Position numbers and translations under genes: made by a program. From contig JAIENA010000296.1 of the NCBI GenBank assembly GCA_019751755.1, forward strand, positions 1-64,000: a stretch of DNA of 64,000 nt. The letters run 5' to 3'. Shown here piece by piece: positions 48,493 to 56,541 of the stretch. The notes beneath the pieces were generated by a model. It was not told where the DNA came from, ran no database searches, and worked only from the letters and a program-made list of their open reading frames with translations. Origin of the DNA: Burkholderiaceae bacterium. Its GTDB lineage: Bacteria; Pseudomonadota; Gammaproteobacteria; Burkholderiales; Burkholderiaceae_D. Every line of letters begins with the position of its first letter. The stretch's first letter is position 1.

Positions 48493-48518
48493 CCAAAGCC
48501 ATAAAAAACGGGGGAAGC

Positions 48519-49226
48519 ATGCGTTTAGGAATCATCAGTGCGCTCGCTGAAGAACAAATGGGCTTGATCGATGCAATGCATCACGCTGAAAAACACGTCC
48601 ACGGCATGCGGGCCTACACGGTCGGCAAGTTGTGGAACATCGACGCCGTCTGTGTGCTGTCACGCATCGGGAAAGTCGCCGCCGCCATGACGGCCAGTAT
48701 TCTTGTGGAGAAGTTCGGGGTTACCCACATCGTCTTCACCGGCGTTGCCGGCAGCGGCGATGCTGGGGTCAACGTTGGTGATATCGTGGTGGCGGAATCG
48801 CTGGTGCAGCACGATATGGATGCCAGTCCGCTGTTTCCCCGCTTTGAAATCCCGTTAACCGGGCAGTCGCATATCGCGTCGGACCGTGATCTGACCCGCC
48901 GGCTGGCGCTGGCGGCCCGCGAATTCTTGCAAGAAGAGCCAGGAAAACCCCAATTGCACCGTGGTTTGATCGCCAGTGGCGACCAATTCATCAAACACCG
49001 AGCGCAACTCGGCGCCTTGAAGGATGCCTTGCCGGATTTACTGGCGGTGGAAATGGAAGGCGCGGCCGTGGCGCAAGTGTGTTTTGAACTGGGCATCCCG
49101 TTCGGTGTGATGCGCACCATCTCGGATAACGCCAACGAAGATGCACCTGTGGATTTCATGACGTTTGTCCACAAGGTCGCCTCGCGCTACGCTTTCGGCG
49201 TGCTGCAAAACTTTTGCCGCGCGTAA
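48519..49226 (+). CDS. mtnN: 5'-methylthioadenosine / S-adenosylhomocysteine nucleosidase
   Basis: Hydrolyses methylthioadenosine and S-adenosylhomocysteine to adenine and the thioribose products. 235 residues. IISALAEEQMGL at the start carries the catalytic Glu, then FTGVAGSGDAGVNVGDIVVAES, VEMEGAAVAQVCFE for ribose binding, and RTISDNAN with the catalytic Asp. It recycles the MTA made by the aminopropyltransferase of the 2.9-9.6 kb cluster. The 3' end contains a 25-bp GTGGA-N15-CCACA element and is partly duplicated downstream. Confidence 0.94.
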   Translation: MRLGIISALAEEQMGLIDAMHHAEKHVHGMRAYTVGKLWNIDAVCVLSRIGKVAAAMTASILVEKFGVTHIVFTGVAGSGDAGVNVGDIVVAESLVQHDMDASPLFPRFEIPLTGQSHIASDRDLTRRLALAAREFLQEEPGKPQLHRGLIASGDQFIKHRAQLGALKDALPDLLAVEMEGAAVAQVCFELGIPFGVMRTISDNANEDAPVDFMTFVHKVASRYAFGVLQNFCRA

Positions 49227-49600
49227 ATTTGGTGCCAGGCCCTGAATTGTCGATTAGATCGGCTGCGTGGATAACCTTGGTTTTGTCCACAGGGTTGCAA
49301 GTGACTCAAGCGGATTGCCACGCTGGGTGGCACGTCGAATTGCCGCAATTTCTCGGCATGAGTGGCAGGCCCTGTTATGTCGATCAAGATCGGCCTGTGG
49401 ATTTCACGGGGTTTGTCCACAAGGTCGCCTGACGCGATGCTGTCTGCGCATAAATTTGGTGCCAGGCCCTGAATTGTCGATTAGATCGGCAACGTGGATA
49501 ACCTTGGTTTTGTCCACAGGGCTGCAAGTTACTCAAGCGGATTGCCACGCCTGGTGGCACGTCGAATTGCCGCAATTTCTTGCGGCAGCAGCGCTTGTGC
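49146..49600. repeat. Tandem duplication spanning the ends of the nucleosidase and transposase genes
   Basis: Two diverged copies of a roughly 230-bp unit. The stretch starting TAAATTTGGTGCCAGGCCCTG occurs at 49224 and 49451 (offset 227) and continues for ~135 bp through a 25-bp element and a copy of the transposase 3' end; only the second copy is the live gene end. CCTGTGGATTTCA... and GTTTGTCCACAAGGTCGCCT from the nucleosidase end recur at 49394-49434. Between the nucleosidase stop (49226) and the transposase stop (49529) only these remnants are seen. Confidence 0.8.
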
Positions 49601-50134
49601 GCACAATTCGCGGTAGTTCGCCTGGCGGGCGGCGGGATCACGGCCCAGGCCGAGGTACAGTTCATGCGGCACGACCAGTTCATCGGCGTGCCCTTCGGCA
49701 TTGCTGCGGTAACTGCTCCAGCGATAAGCGCCAGGCGCCTGCGTGATTCCTGCGCGAATGGGATTGAGTTCGATATAACGATAACAGCGCATCATTTGCT
49801 GATCGTCCAAGATCAGCGAGGCGTAATAGCGGCCACCCCACAGTGAGCCGGAACGCTGGTATTGTTGGTTAAAATAGTAGCTGTAACGACTGCCGACCGA
49901 CATGAACAGGCGCGGCAAACTGTCCAAAGTCATGGGCGAAATCAACAAATGCACGTGATTCGTCATCAGCGTATAGGCGTGCAAATCGCAGCGGTATTGC
50001 TGCAATCCCCAGTTCAGCGCTGCCAGGTACATCTGGTAATCGTTGTCCCGATGGAAGACATCGCAGCGGTTATGGCCACGTTGCACCACATGCAGTGGTG
50101 TACCGGTATAGGGAAGACGAAGGAGACGGGGCAT
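49529..50134 (-). CDS. REP-associated tyrosine transposase (RAYT, Y1 family)
   Basis: Single-strand transposase-like protein of 201 residues of the IS200/IS605-related RAYT group. N-terminal PRLLRLPYTGTPLHVVQRGHNR, the HUH motif in TLMTNHVHLLISP, GSRYSYYFNQQYQRSGSLWGGRYYASL, and the catalytic-type Tyr in CYRYIELNPIRAG. I chose ATG 50134, where family members begin; an in-frame ATG at 50203 would add 23 unlike residues. Such genes are single-copy, flanked by REP palindromes and thought to spread them. Candidate REP partners (GGTGCCAGGC... and GGGGCCAGGCCCC) flank it at 49230 and 50281. Confidence 0.9.
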   Translation of the reverse strand: MPRLLRLPYTGTPLHVVQRGHNRCDVFHRDNDYQMYLAALNWGLQQYRCDLHAYTLMTNHVHLLISPMTLDSLPRLFMSVGSRYSYYFNQQYQRSGSLWGGRYYASLILDDQQMMRCYRYIELNPIRAGITQAPGAYRWSSYRSNAEGHADELVVPHELYLGLGRDPAARQANYRELCAQALLPQEIAAIRRATRRGNPLE

Positions 50135-50262
50135 CCTGCCAGCATGCCATTGTGCCTCACAGGCCGTTTGCGGCGTATTAAGCAGCGGCCAGTACCGCGC
50201 CATGAAAAAGGCCAGCGGACGCCGCCACGGCCCTGTAATAGCCTTCTATGAGCCGAATTGAT

Positions 50263-50293
50263 GCGAACGATAGTGCGTTTGGGGCCAGGCCCC
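50263..50293. repeat. REP-like element right of the transposase
   Basis: GCGAACGATAGTGC (50263-50276) followed by GGGGCCAGGCCCC (50281-50293). The same two words in the same order occur at 56476-56506. Confidence 0.65.
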
Positions 50294-50354
50294 ATTGAAA
50301 TGCCCATGGAATAGCGGTGCAAGGGCGCAAGAGATGGCCACGATGGACGCGGCG

Positions 50355-50393
50355 AAAAAAAATGCCGGGTGGATAACCCGGCATTTTTCCACA
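50355..50393. terminator. Bidirectional hairpin with a DnaA-box-like loop
   Basis: AAAAATGCCGGGT (50358-50370), loop GGATA, ACCCGGCATTTTT (50376-50388): a perfect 13-bp stem with A/T tails both ways. The loop and flanks form the left half of a 25-bp GTGGA-N15-CCACA element (50369-50393). Between here and 50553 I see only another 25-bp element at 50466-50490. Confidence 0.7.
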
Positions 50394-50552
50394 ACGTCAC
50401 TAAACCAGCTTGTTGCAGCCTGCCGGACGGGTGTGCCGTCCGGCGTTGTGCGTGAATTTGGCCAGGTGGATAACCTGCACCTTGTCCACAGCCGGTTTAG
50501 TTGCATCATTCCTGGTCAGCCGGGCGTGTCACCGCCTGTGACTGACCAGGTG

Positions 50553-50588
50553 AAAAGGGCCGGGTGGATAACCCTGCCCTTTTCCACA
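50553..50588 (-). terminator. Terminator of putA, overlapping a 25-bp element
   Basis: AAAAGGGC (50553-50560) pairs with GCCCTTTT (50576-50583); inside it GGGT (50562-50565) pairs with ACCC (50571-50574) around the loop GGATA. It starts 13 nt after the putA stop. The same bases belong to the 25-bp element at 50564-50588. Confidence 0.75.
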
Positions 50589-50595
50589 ACGAACT

Positions 50596-53500
50596 TTAAG
50601 CGCCCAAGGTCATCAGGCTGGCGTTGCCACCGGCCGCCGTGGTGTTGACGCACAGCGCGCGTTCCGCCAGCAAGCGCCATACCGGGATGGCGCCGCTGTC
50701 GTCGGTGGCAATAATGCCGATCAGCGCGCCGTCACGCGCGGCCAAGGGCTCGCGTACGCTTGCTACCAGCGGCGTTTCCACCAGGGCCAGCTGGAAGTCC
50801 CCCTGGAAGCTTTCCAGGGCCCCTACGGCCGCGATACGGGCCTTGACGGCCGCCGGCAAGTCCGCCGGCACGATGTCGCTGGCGTTTTTCGCTGATGGCG
50901 GCACGATCACGGCCTGGTTGCCGGTCGCCAGCACGGCGGCCAGCTGGTTCAGCAAGCCGGCCTGGGTCGCCGCGTGGCACACCACCGCGCCGCGCGCGGT
51001 AAAGCGCAAGGTATTGCGCTCACCGGTCGGGCCCGGCAGCGCCACGGTCATGTCCAGCAGCGATTGCTGGGCATATTGTTCCGTCAGTGCCGCGACTTTT
51101 TCACGGCCGGAGGATTTTGCCCAGGCCGCCAGAGCGTCGAGCGCCGGGTTGGCCACCCGTTGTGGCTGGCCAGCCACCAGCGCGCCGCGCTGCAAGCGTT
51201 TCAGGTACAGCGGACCGCCGGCTTTCGGGCCGGTGCCGGATTTGCCTTCGCCGCCGAACGGCTGCACCCCCACCACCGCGCCGACGATATTGCGGTTCAC
51301 GTAGATATTGCCGACGTGGGCGCGCGAGGTGATGAAATCAATCGTTTCATCGATCCGCGAATGCACGCCCAAGGTCAGGCCATAGCCGCTAGCGTTGATC
51401 TGGTCGACGATCTTGCCGAGATCGGCGCGCTGATAGCGGATCACGTGCATGACCGGGCCGAACACTTCCTTGGTCAGCTCGGCCAGCGAACGGATTTCCA
51501 GCACGGTCGGCGGCACGAAGGTGCCATTGGCGCCCACCGGCACGCTCAAGGCGTGGAACGCCACTGCGGATTTGCGCATTTTTTCGATGTGCGCCAGCAG
51601 GTTTTGCTGCGCTTCGCTGTCGATTACCGGGCCGATATCGGTTACCAGGCGGTCCGGCGAGCCCAGGTTCAGTTCGCCCATCGCGCCTTTCAGCATTTTG
51701 ATGGTCTTGTCGGCGATATCTTCCTGCAGGAACAGCACGCGCAGCGCCGAGCAGCGCTGACCGGCACTGTCAAAGGCGGACGACACGGCATCTTGCACCA
51801 CCTGTTCCGGCAGCGCCGAGGAATCGACGATCATCGCGTTCTGGCCACCGGTTTCGGCCACCAGCGGGATGTCGGCACCCTCGATCACGGCGCGCTTGGC
51901 CAGCGTGCGGTTGATCAGTTGCGCCACTTCGGTCGAGCCGGTGAAGATGACGCCACGCACGCGGGCGTCGTTGCACAGGCCGGCGCCCACCACTTCGCCA
52001 CGGCCCGGCAGGAATTGTAGCGCGGCGCGCGGCACTCCGGCCTGGTGCAGCAATTCCACCGCGCGGTGCGCGATCAACGGGGTTTGTTCGGCCGGCTTGG
52101 CCAGCACCACGTTGCCGGCCGCCAGTGCGGCGGCGGCCTGGCCGGTGAAGATCGCCAGCGGGAAGTTCCACGGGCTGATGCAGGTCACCGGACCGAGTGC
52201 CAGCGTATTTGGGCTGCCAACGATTTCTTGTGCGTAGTAGCGCAGGAAATCGACCGCTTCGCGGATTTCCGCGATCGCGTTCGGCAGCGATTTGCCGGCT
52301 TCGCGGATCGCCAGCGCCATCAATTCCAGCTGGTGCGTTTCAAACAGGTCGGCGGCGCGGTTCAAGGCGGCGGCGCGCTGGGCCGGCTCGGTGGCCTGCC
52401 ATTCCTGCGCGAAGTTGGCCGCCGCCTCCAGGGCGGTATCGACGTCGGTCGCCGTCGCTTCCGTCACCTGGCCCACCACGTCGCTGCGCTGGGCCGGATT
52501 GATCACTTGCTGGGCAGGTTGGCCCAGCGTCAGGGCGCCGGCCAGCAACGGTGCCGCGCTCCAGCTGCGCGGCTGCGCCAGCACGTCCGCCACCTGGCGC
52601 AGCGTATCTTCATTGGACAGGTCGATCCCGGCCGAATTGCGGCGCGTCGCGCCAAACATGTCGGCCGGCAGCGGGATCGCCGGGTGCGGCAGGCCACCCT
52701 GGCCGCGCGCCACGTCCACCGGGTTCTTGATCAGCGATTCGATCGGAATCGCTTCATCGACGATCTGGTTGACGAACGACGAGTTGGCGCCGTTTTCCAG
52801 CAGGCGGCGCACCAGGTAGGCCAGCAGCGTTTCATGCGAACCGACCGGCGCATAGATGCGGCAGGCCTTGTCCAGGTTGTCCTTGCCCACCACCTGGTCG
52901 TACAGCGATTCGCCCATGCCGTGCAGGCACTGGAATTCATAGTTGGCCACCTTGTCGCGCTTGGCCCAGGTGTAAATCGTCGCCAGGGTTTGCGCATTGT
53001 GGGTGGCGAACTGCGCGTAAATCACATCGGTGTTGGCCAGCAGCTTTTGCGCGCATACCAGGTACGACACGTCGGTGTAGACCTTGCGCGTATAGACCGG
53101 GTAGCCGGCCATGCCGTCCACCTGCGCGCGCTTGACTTCGGCATCCCAGTAGGCGCCCTTGACCAGGCGCACCATGAACTTGCGGCCGCTGCGGCGTGCC
53201 AGGTCGATCAGGTAGTCGAGCACGTACGGGCAGCGCTTCTGGTAGGCCTGCACCACGAAGCCGATGCCTTCAAAGCCTTCCAGCGCCGGATCGAAGGCCA
53301 TCGCTTCCATCAGGTCCAGCGACAGTTCCAGGCGGTCCGCTTCTTCCGCATCGATATTGAGGCCGATGTTGTATTGCTTGGCCAGTTTCACCAGCGCGGT
53401 CAGGCGCGGCAGCAGCTCGCTCATGACGCGGGCGCGCTGGGCGCGGCTGTAGCGCGGGTGCAGCGCCGACAGTTTCACGGAAATGCCGGGACCGTCCTTG

Positions 53501-54249
53501 ATGCCGCGGCCATTCGAGGCGCGGCCGATGGCGTGGATCGCGGTTTCGTAGGCGGCGTAGTAGTAGTCGGCGTCGTTGGATGTCAGCGCCGCTTCGCCCA
53601 GCATGTCATACGAATAACGGTAGCCGCGCGCTTCATTCGGTTTGCCGTTTTTGATGGCTTCATCGATGGTCTGGCCGGTCACGAACTGGTTGCCCAGCAT
53701 GCGCATGGCCAAATCCACGCCCTTGCGGATCAGCGGTTCGCCGCCCTTGGCGATCAGCCGCGTGATGGCCGAACCCAGGCCGTCTTCGCTGGACGACGAC
53801 ACCAGCTTGCCGGTCACCAGCAAGCCCCAGGTGGCGGCATTGACAAACATCGACGGCGATTCGCCCAGGTGTTTGCGCCAGTCGCCCTTGCTGATCTTGT
53901 CCGCGATCAGGCGGTCGGCGGTGGCGGCGTCGGGAATACGCAACAGTGCCTCGGCCAGGCACATCAGCGCCACACCCTCTTCCGACGACAACGAGAACTC
54001 ATGCATCAGCGCATCCACGCCGGACGCGCGGGTGCGCTCCTTGCGCACCGACGACACCAGTGTATGGGCCAGCGCCTGGGCTTCCATGGTACTGCCGTCG
54101 TCGCGTACCTGGCTCAACAACCATTGCACGGCGTCAGTCTCGTCGCGGCGGTAAGCCGCGGTGATAGCTGCGCGCAACGGGGTCGGTTGGCGCAGGATTT
54201 CCGCCGACAGCGCGGAAAACGGAAGGGGGGTGCTTGCAGCTGCTTGCAT
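50596..54249 (-). CDS. putA: Bifunctional proline dehydrogenase / L-glutamate gamma-semialdehyde dehydrogenase
   Basis: Oxidises proline to glutamate in one 1217-residue peripheral membrane flavoenzyme. The proline dehydrogenase barrel (about 180-480) has GPGISVKLSALHPRYSRAQ and RLVKGAYWDAEVKRAQ. The aldehyde dehydrogenase domain (about 570-1000) has AETGGQNAMIVDSS and the catalytic Cys in DSAGQRCSALRVLF. A C-terminal ALDH-superfamily-like domain follows. There is no N-terminal ribbon-helix-helix repressor domain, so this form cannot autoregulate; the divergent Lrp-family gene probably does it. Confidence 0.96.
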   Translation of the reverse strand: MQAAASTPLPFSALSAEILRQPTPLRAAITAAYRRDETDAVQWLLSQVRDDGSTMEAQALAHTLVSSVRKERTRASGVDALMHEFSLSSEEGVALMCLAEALLRIPDAATADRLIADKISKGDWRKHLGESPSMFVNAATWGLLVTGKLVSSSSEDGLGSAITRLIAKGGEPLIRKGVDLAMRMLGNQFVTGQTIDEAIKNGKPNEARGYRYSYDMLGEAALTSNDADYYYAAYETAIHAIGRASNGRGIKDGPGISVKLSALHPRYSRAQRARVMSELLPRLTALVKLAKQYNIGLNIDAEEADRLELSLDLMEAMAFDPALEGFEGIGFVVQAYQKRCPYVLDYLIDLARRSGRKFMVRLVKGAYWDAEVKRAQVDGMAGYPVYTRKVYTDVSYLVCAQKLLANTDVIYAQFATHNAQTLATIYTWAKRDKVANYEFQCLHGMGESLYDQVVGKDNLDKACRIYAPVGSHETLLAYLVRRLLENGANSSFVNQIVDEAIPIESLIKNPVDVARGQGGLPHPAIPLPADMFGATRRNSAGIDLSNEDTLRQVADVLAQPRSWSAAPLLAGALTLGQPAQQVINPAQRSDVVGQVTEATATDVDTALEAAANFAQEWQATEPAQRAAALNRAADLFETHQLELMALAIREAGKSLPNAIAEIREAVDFLRYYAQEIVGSPNTLALGPVTCISPWNFPLAIFTGQAAAALAAGNVVLAKPAEQTPLIAHRAVELLHQAGVPRAALQFLPGRGEVVGAGLCNDARVRGVIFTGSTEVAQLINRTLAKRAVIEGADIPLVAETGGQNAMIVDSSALPEQVVQDAVSSAFDSAGQRCSALRVLFLQEDIADKTIKMLKGAMGELNLGSPDRLVTDIGPVIDSEAQQNLLAHIEKMRKSAVAFHALSVPVGANGTFVPPTVLEIRSLAELTKEVFGPVMHVIRYQRADLGKIVDQINASGYGLTLGVHSRIDETIDFITSRAHVGNIYVNRNIVGAVVGVQPFGGEGKSGTGPKAGGPLYLKRLQRGALVAGQPQRVANPALDALAAWAKSSGREKVAALTEQYAQQSLLDMTVALPGPTGERNTLRFTARGAVVCHAATQAGLLNQLAAVLATGNQAVIVPPSAKNASDIVPADLPAAVKARIAAVGALESFQGDFQLALVETPLVASVREPLAARDGALIGIIATDDSGAIPVWRLLAERALCVNTTAAGGNASLMTLGA

Positions 54250-54301
54250 GTGGACTCTCTACAAAGATGGTGATTGTTAGAAGCGCGCCGCACGGAATGT
54301 G

Positions 54302-54338
54302 AAAAAAACGCCCGCCCGACTTGTGGCTGGGCGAGCGT
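54302..54338 (-). promoter_or_regulatory. Terminator-like hairpin in the putA leader (possible attenuator)
   Basis: On the minus strand ACGCTCGCCC pairs with GGGCGGGCGT (9 of 10 bp, 11-nt loop) and is followed by seven T residues ending at 54302. It lies about 53 nt upstream of the putA ATG, with no gene on the minus strand above it to terminate. Confidence 0.55.
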
Positions 54339-54471
54339 ATTTCCGTGTGCTGCTGATGATTCGATTGTAGAGGGAATTCTTCTGGATTAATTCTGGTATT
54401 ACTTAGTACTAGCCATACATTGTTTTTGGTGAGAGAATTTGACCAAATAAAATTAGAAAAGGAAATTATCC

Positions 54472-54927
54472 ATGCTGGACAAGATTAGCAAGAAGATCCT
54501 GATGGAACTGCAGAGCGACGGGCGCATCAGCAATGTGGAATTGGCTGCGCGCGTGAACCTGTCGCCGGCTGCTTGCCTGGAGCGCGTGCGCAAGTTGCAC
54601 GAGTCCGGTTACATCATGGGCTACACCGCCCAACTCAATCCGCAATTGCTGGATGTTTCGTTGCTGGTGTTTATTGAGGTTGTGCTAGATCGTACCACGC
54701 CGGAAGTCTTTGATGCATTTAAACAAAGCGTGCAATTGATCCCCGAAGTGCTGGAGTGCCACATGGTGGCGGGCGGCTTCGATTACCTGGTCAAGGCGCG
54801 CGTCAAGGATATGGCGGCTTACCGCGAATTCCTGGGCAAGACGCTGTTACAGAAGGGGGTGCGGGAAACCCACACCTATGCGGTAATGGAAGAAGTCAAA
54901 AATACCAGCAAGCTGCCGATCAAGTAA
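54472..54927 (+). CDS. Lrp/AsnC-family regulator, probably of putA
   Basis: Regulator of 151 residues: N-terminal winged helix-turn-helix (LDKISKKILMELQSDGRISNVELAARVNLSPAACLERVRKL) and a C-terminal RAM/AsnC ligand-binding domain (about 65-145, with HMVAGGFDYLVKARVKDM). Divergent from putA across 222 bp, it is probably the proline-responsive activator (PutR/BkdR-like role). AGGAAAT-type ribosome site precedes the ATG. Confidence 0.93.
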   Translation: MLDKISKKILMELQSDGRISNVELAARVNLSPAACLERVRKLHESGYIMGYTAQLNPQLLDVSLLVFIEVVLDRTTPEVFDAFKQSVQLIPEVLECHMVAGGFDYLVKARVKDMAAYREFLGKTLLQKGVRETHTYAVMEEVKNTSKLPIK

Positions 54928-54950
54928 TGTCCGGCAGGGCTTGCCGATAA

Positions 54951-54976
54951 AAAAAACGCGCCGTGGCGCGTTTTTT
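54951..54976. terminator. Bidirectional terminator between lrp and lysR genes
   Basis: AAAAAACGCGC (54951-54961), loop CGTG, GCGCGTTTTTT (54966-54976): a perfect 11-bp stem serving both convergent genes. Confidence 0.9.
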
Positions 54977-55000
54977 GGTGGCTTGGGTGGCTTGCGCGGC

Positions 55001-55969
55001 TTAATCGAGGTCGCTGCGCGGGTACGTGCCCGGCGCGGTCTTTTGCACCACGGTGTTCATCGCTTCGAGGTTGGCGCGCAGCCACTTGTGGGCCGGGCTG
55101 CGCGCGTCGCGCTCGTGCCACAGCATATCGAGGTGCACGGCCGGCAGCTGGAACGGCAATTCCTTGTGCACCAGCGCGTCGGTCATGCCGGTCGAGGCGA
55201 TCAAATGCTTCGGCAGCACGGTAATCAAATCCGAGTTGGCCACCACCCGGCCGGCCGTGAAGAACTGGTTGACGGTCAGCAGGATGCGGCGTTCGCGCTG
55301 GATTTGCGCCAGCGCCTCATCGACCAGGCCGTGCGCGCGACCGGAGAAGCTGACCAATAAATGGTTGGCGGCGCAATAGTTGTCCAGCGTCAGTTCGACT
55401 TTCGCCAGCGGGTGGTCGCGCCGCATCACGCAGACATAGTGGCCTGAATACAGCCGCTCGTGGCGGATCGGGGAACTGGTGTCGGACGACAGCTGTGCCG
55501 CCACGCCGGGGAAGAAGCCCACCGCCAGATCAACATCGCCGCGCAGCAGCATCGGCCGCGGTTCGCGCGTGGTCAGCGGCACCATGCGCACATTGACGCC
55601 GGGCGCTTCGCGTTCGATCGAGCGCATCAGCGATGGCAGCCAGAAGGCGGCGGTGGCGTCGGCCATCGCCAGGCGGAAGGTGGCGTGCGCTTTGGAGACA
55701 TCGAAGGTTTCCGGCGTGACCGCCGCTTCCAGGCTGGCCAGTGCGCTGCGCACCGACGGCCATAACGCTTCGGCGCGCGGGGTCGGCTTGACGCCATAGG
55801 CGGTGCGGATCAGCAGCTCGTCGCCCAGGCTTTCGCGCAGGCGCTTGATGGCGTTCGACACGGCGGGCTGGGTCATGGCCAGGTGGCCGGCGGCGCGCGT
55901 CAGGTTTTGTTCAGTCATGACTGCGTCAAAGACACGCAGCAGGTTCAAGTCCAGCGTCAGAAAGCTCAT
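55001..55969 (-). CDS. LysR-family transcriptional regulator
   Basis: Regulator of 322 residues: N-terminal LTLDLNLLRVFDAVMTEQNLTRAAGHLAMTQPAVSNAIKRLRE helix-turn-helix, then a periplasmic-binding-like effector domain. Similar in pattern to NodD/SyrM-type LysR proteins (RTAYGVKPTPRAEAL). No adjacent enzyme operon points to the effector. The next gene is divergent and hypothetical. Confidence 0.92.
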   Translation of the reverse strand: MSFLTLDLNLLRVFDAVMTEQNLTRAAGHLAMTQPAVSNAIKRLRESLGDELLIRTAYGVKPTPRAEALWPSVRSALASLEAAVTPETFDVSKAHATFRLAMADATAAFWLPSLMRSIEREAPGVNVRMVPLTTREPRPMLLRGDVDLAVGFFPGVAAQLSSDTSSPIRHERLYSGHYVCVMRRDHPLAKVELTLDNYCAANHLLVSFSGRAHGLVDEALAQIQRERRILLTVNQFFTAGRVVANSDLITVLPKHLIASTGMTDALVHKELPFQLPAVHLDMLWHERDARSPAHKWLRANLEAMNTVVQKTAPGTYPRSDLD

Positions 55970-56085
55970 GGTATTTTTGGGTGGACTTATTCGTTTTCCG
56001 AATGATTGGTATCGAGAAACGAAATTGGATTTATATGTTGCAGCGCACTATAGTTACGCTTGATTGTAATGTTTCCTGAACTTCG

Positions 56086-56379
56086 ATGTCTACCTTCATT
56101 TCTGCCGTACAAGCGTTACTTTTGCAAGTCTCGCTGATGACCGCGCTGCAAGCGGTTTTGGGCGCCCTGCTGGCGTTGTCCCTGGTCTTGTTGTTCAAAC
56201 CGCTGTTGCTGGGCCTGGTGCGTGCGCTGGCGCTGGTCATCCGTCCTAAACACAGCCGTGAAGAACGCGCCCAGCGCCGCAAGATGCGCGACGCGCTGGT
56301 GCTCAACCGCATGTTGAACTCGATGGACGTCGCCCCCAGCCACGCCGCCGAACTGCGCGCCCTGGCCGCCCGCGCCTGA
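56086..56379 (+). CDS. Hypothetical small membrane protein
   Basis: Protein of 97 residues with one long hydrophobic stretch (about 5-52, room for two helices) followed by a basic tail (RPKHSREERAQRRKMRDAL) and an Ala-rich helix. No family recognised. It is divergent from the LysR gene by 116 bp. Confidence 0.6.
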   Translation: MSTFISAVQALLLQVSLMTALQAVLGALLALSLVLLFKPLLLGLVRALALVIRPKHSREERAQRRKMRDALVLNRMLNSMDVAPSHAAELRALAARA

Positions 56380-56441
56380 CCACCGCTCCGCATCCAGCCA
56401 GTCAATCGGCGCCCGCTACCCAGCCGGCGCCGATTTTCTTT

Positions 56442-56506
56442 GGGGCCTGGCCCCTTTTCTACTATCAGCACTGCGGCGAACGATAGTGCTAAAGGGGCCA
56501 GGCCCC
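56442..56506. repeat. 65-bp near-perfect palindromic element
   Basis: Arms GGGGCCTGGCCCCTTT (56442-56457) and AAAGGGGCCAGGCCCC (56491-56506) are exact inverses. Inside them AGCACT/AGTGCT and ACTATC/GATAGT also pair. The right part (56476-56506) repeats the element beside the transposase at 50263-50293. It lies between convergent genes and could act as a terminator. Confidence 0.75.
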
Positions 56507-56541
56507 AAGCGGATACCAAGCAGATACCAAGCGGACGGGGC

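Larger units (their letters stand above)
42803..50588. repeat. Family of eleven 25-bp inverted elements, GTGGA-N15-CCACA
   Basis: Each copy is exactly 25 bp and reads as two facing DnaA-box-like 9-mers (about TGTGGATAA and TTNTCCACA). Positions: 42803-42827, 44567-44591, 47987-48011, 48272-48296, 49149-49173, 49267-49291, 49397-49421, 49494-49518, 50369-50393, 50466-50490, 50564-50588. Common consensus is GTGGATAACC-N5-TTTGTCCACA, with a few changes. Some lie in genes (42803, 47987, 49149), most between genes. I found none elsewhere in the window. The fixed length points to one protein complex reading both halves; DnaA is the obvious candidate. Confidence 0.85.

Noticed and set aside
49146..49600. 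Repeats considered as a CRISPR array
   Set aside because: There are only two diverged copies of a ~230-bp unit containing gene ends, with no short regular repeats, spacers or cas genes.
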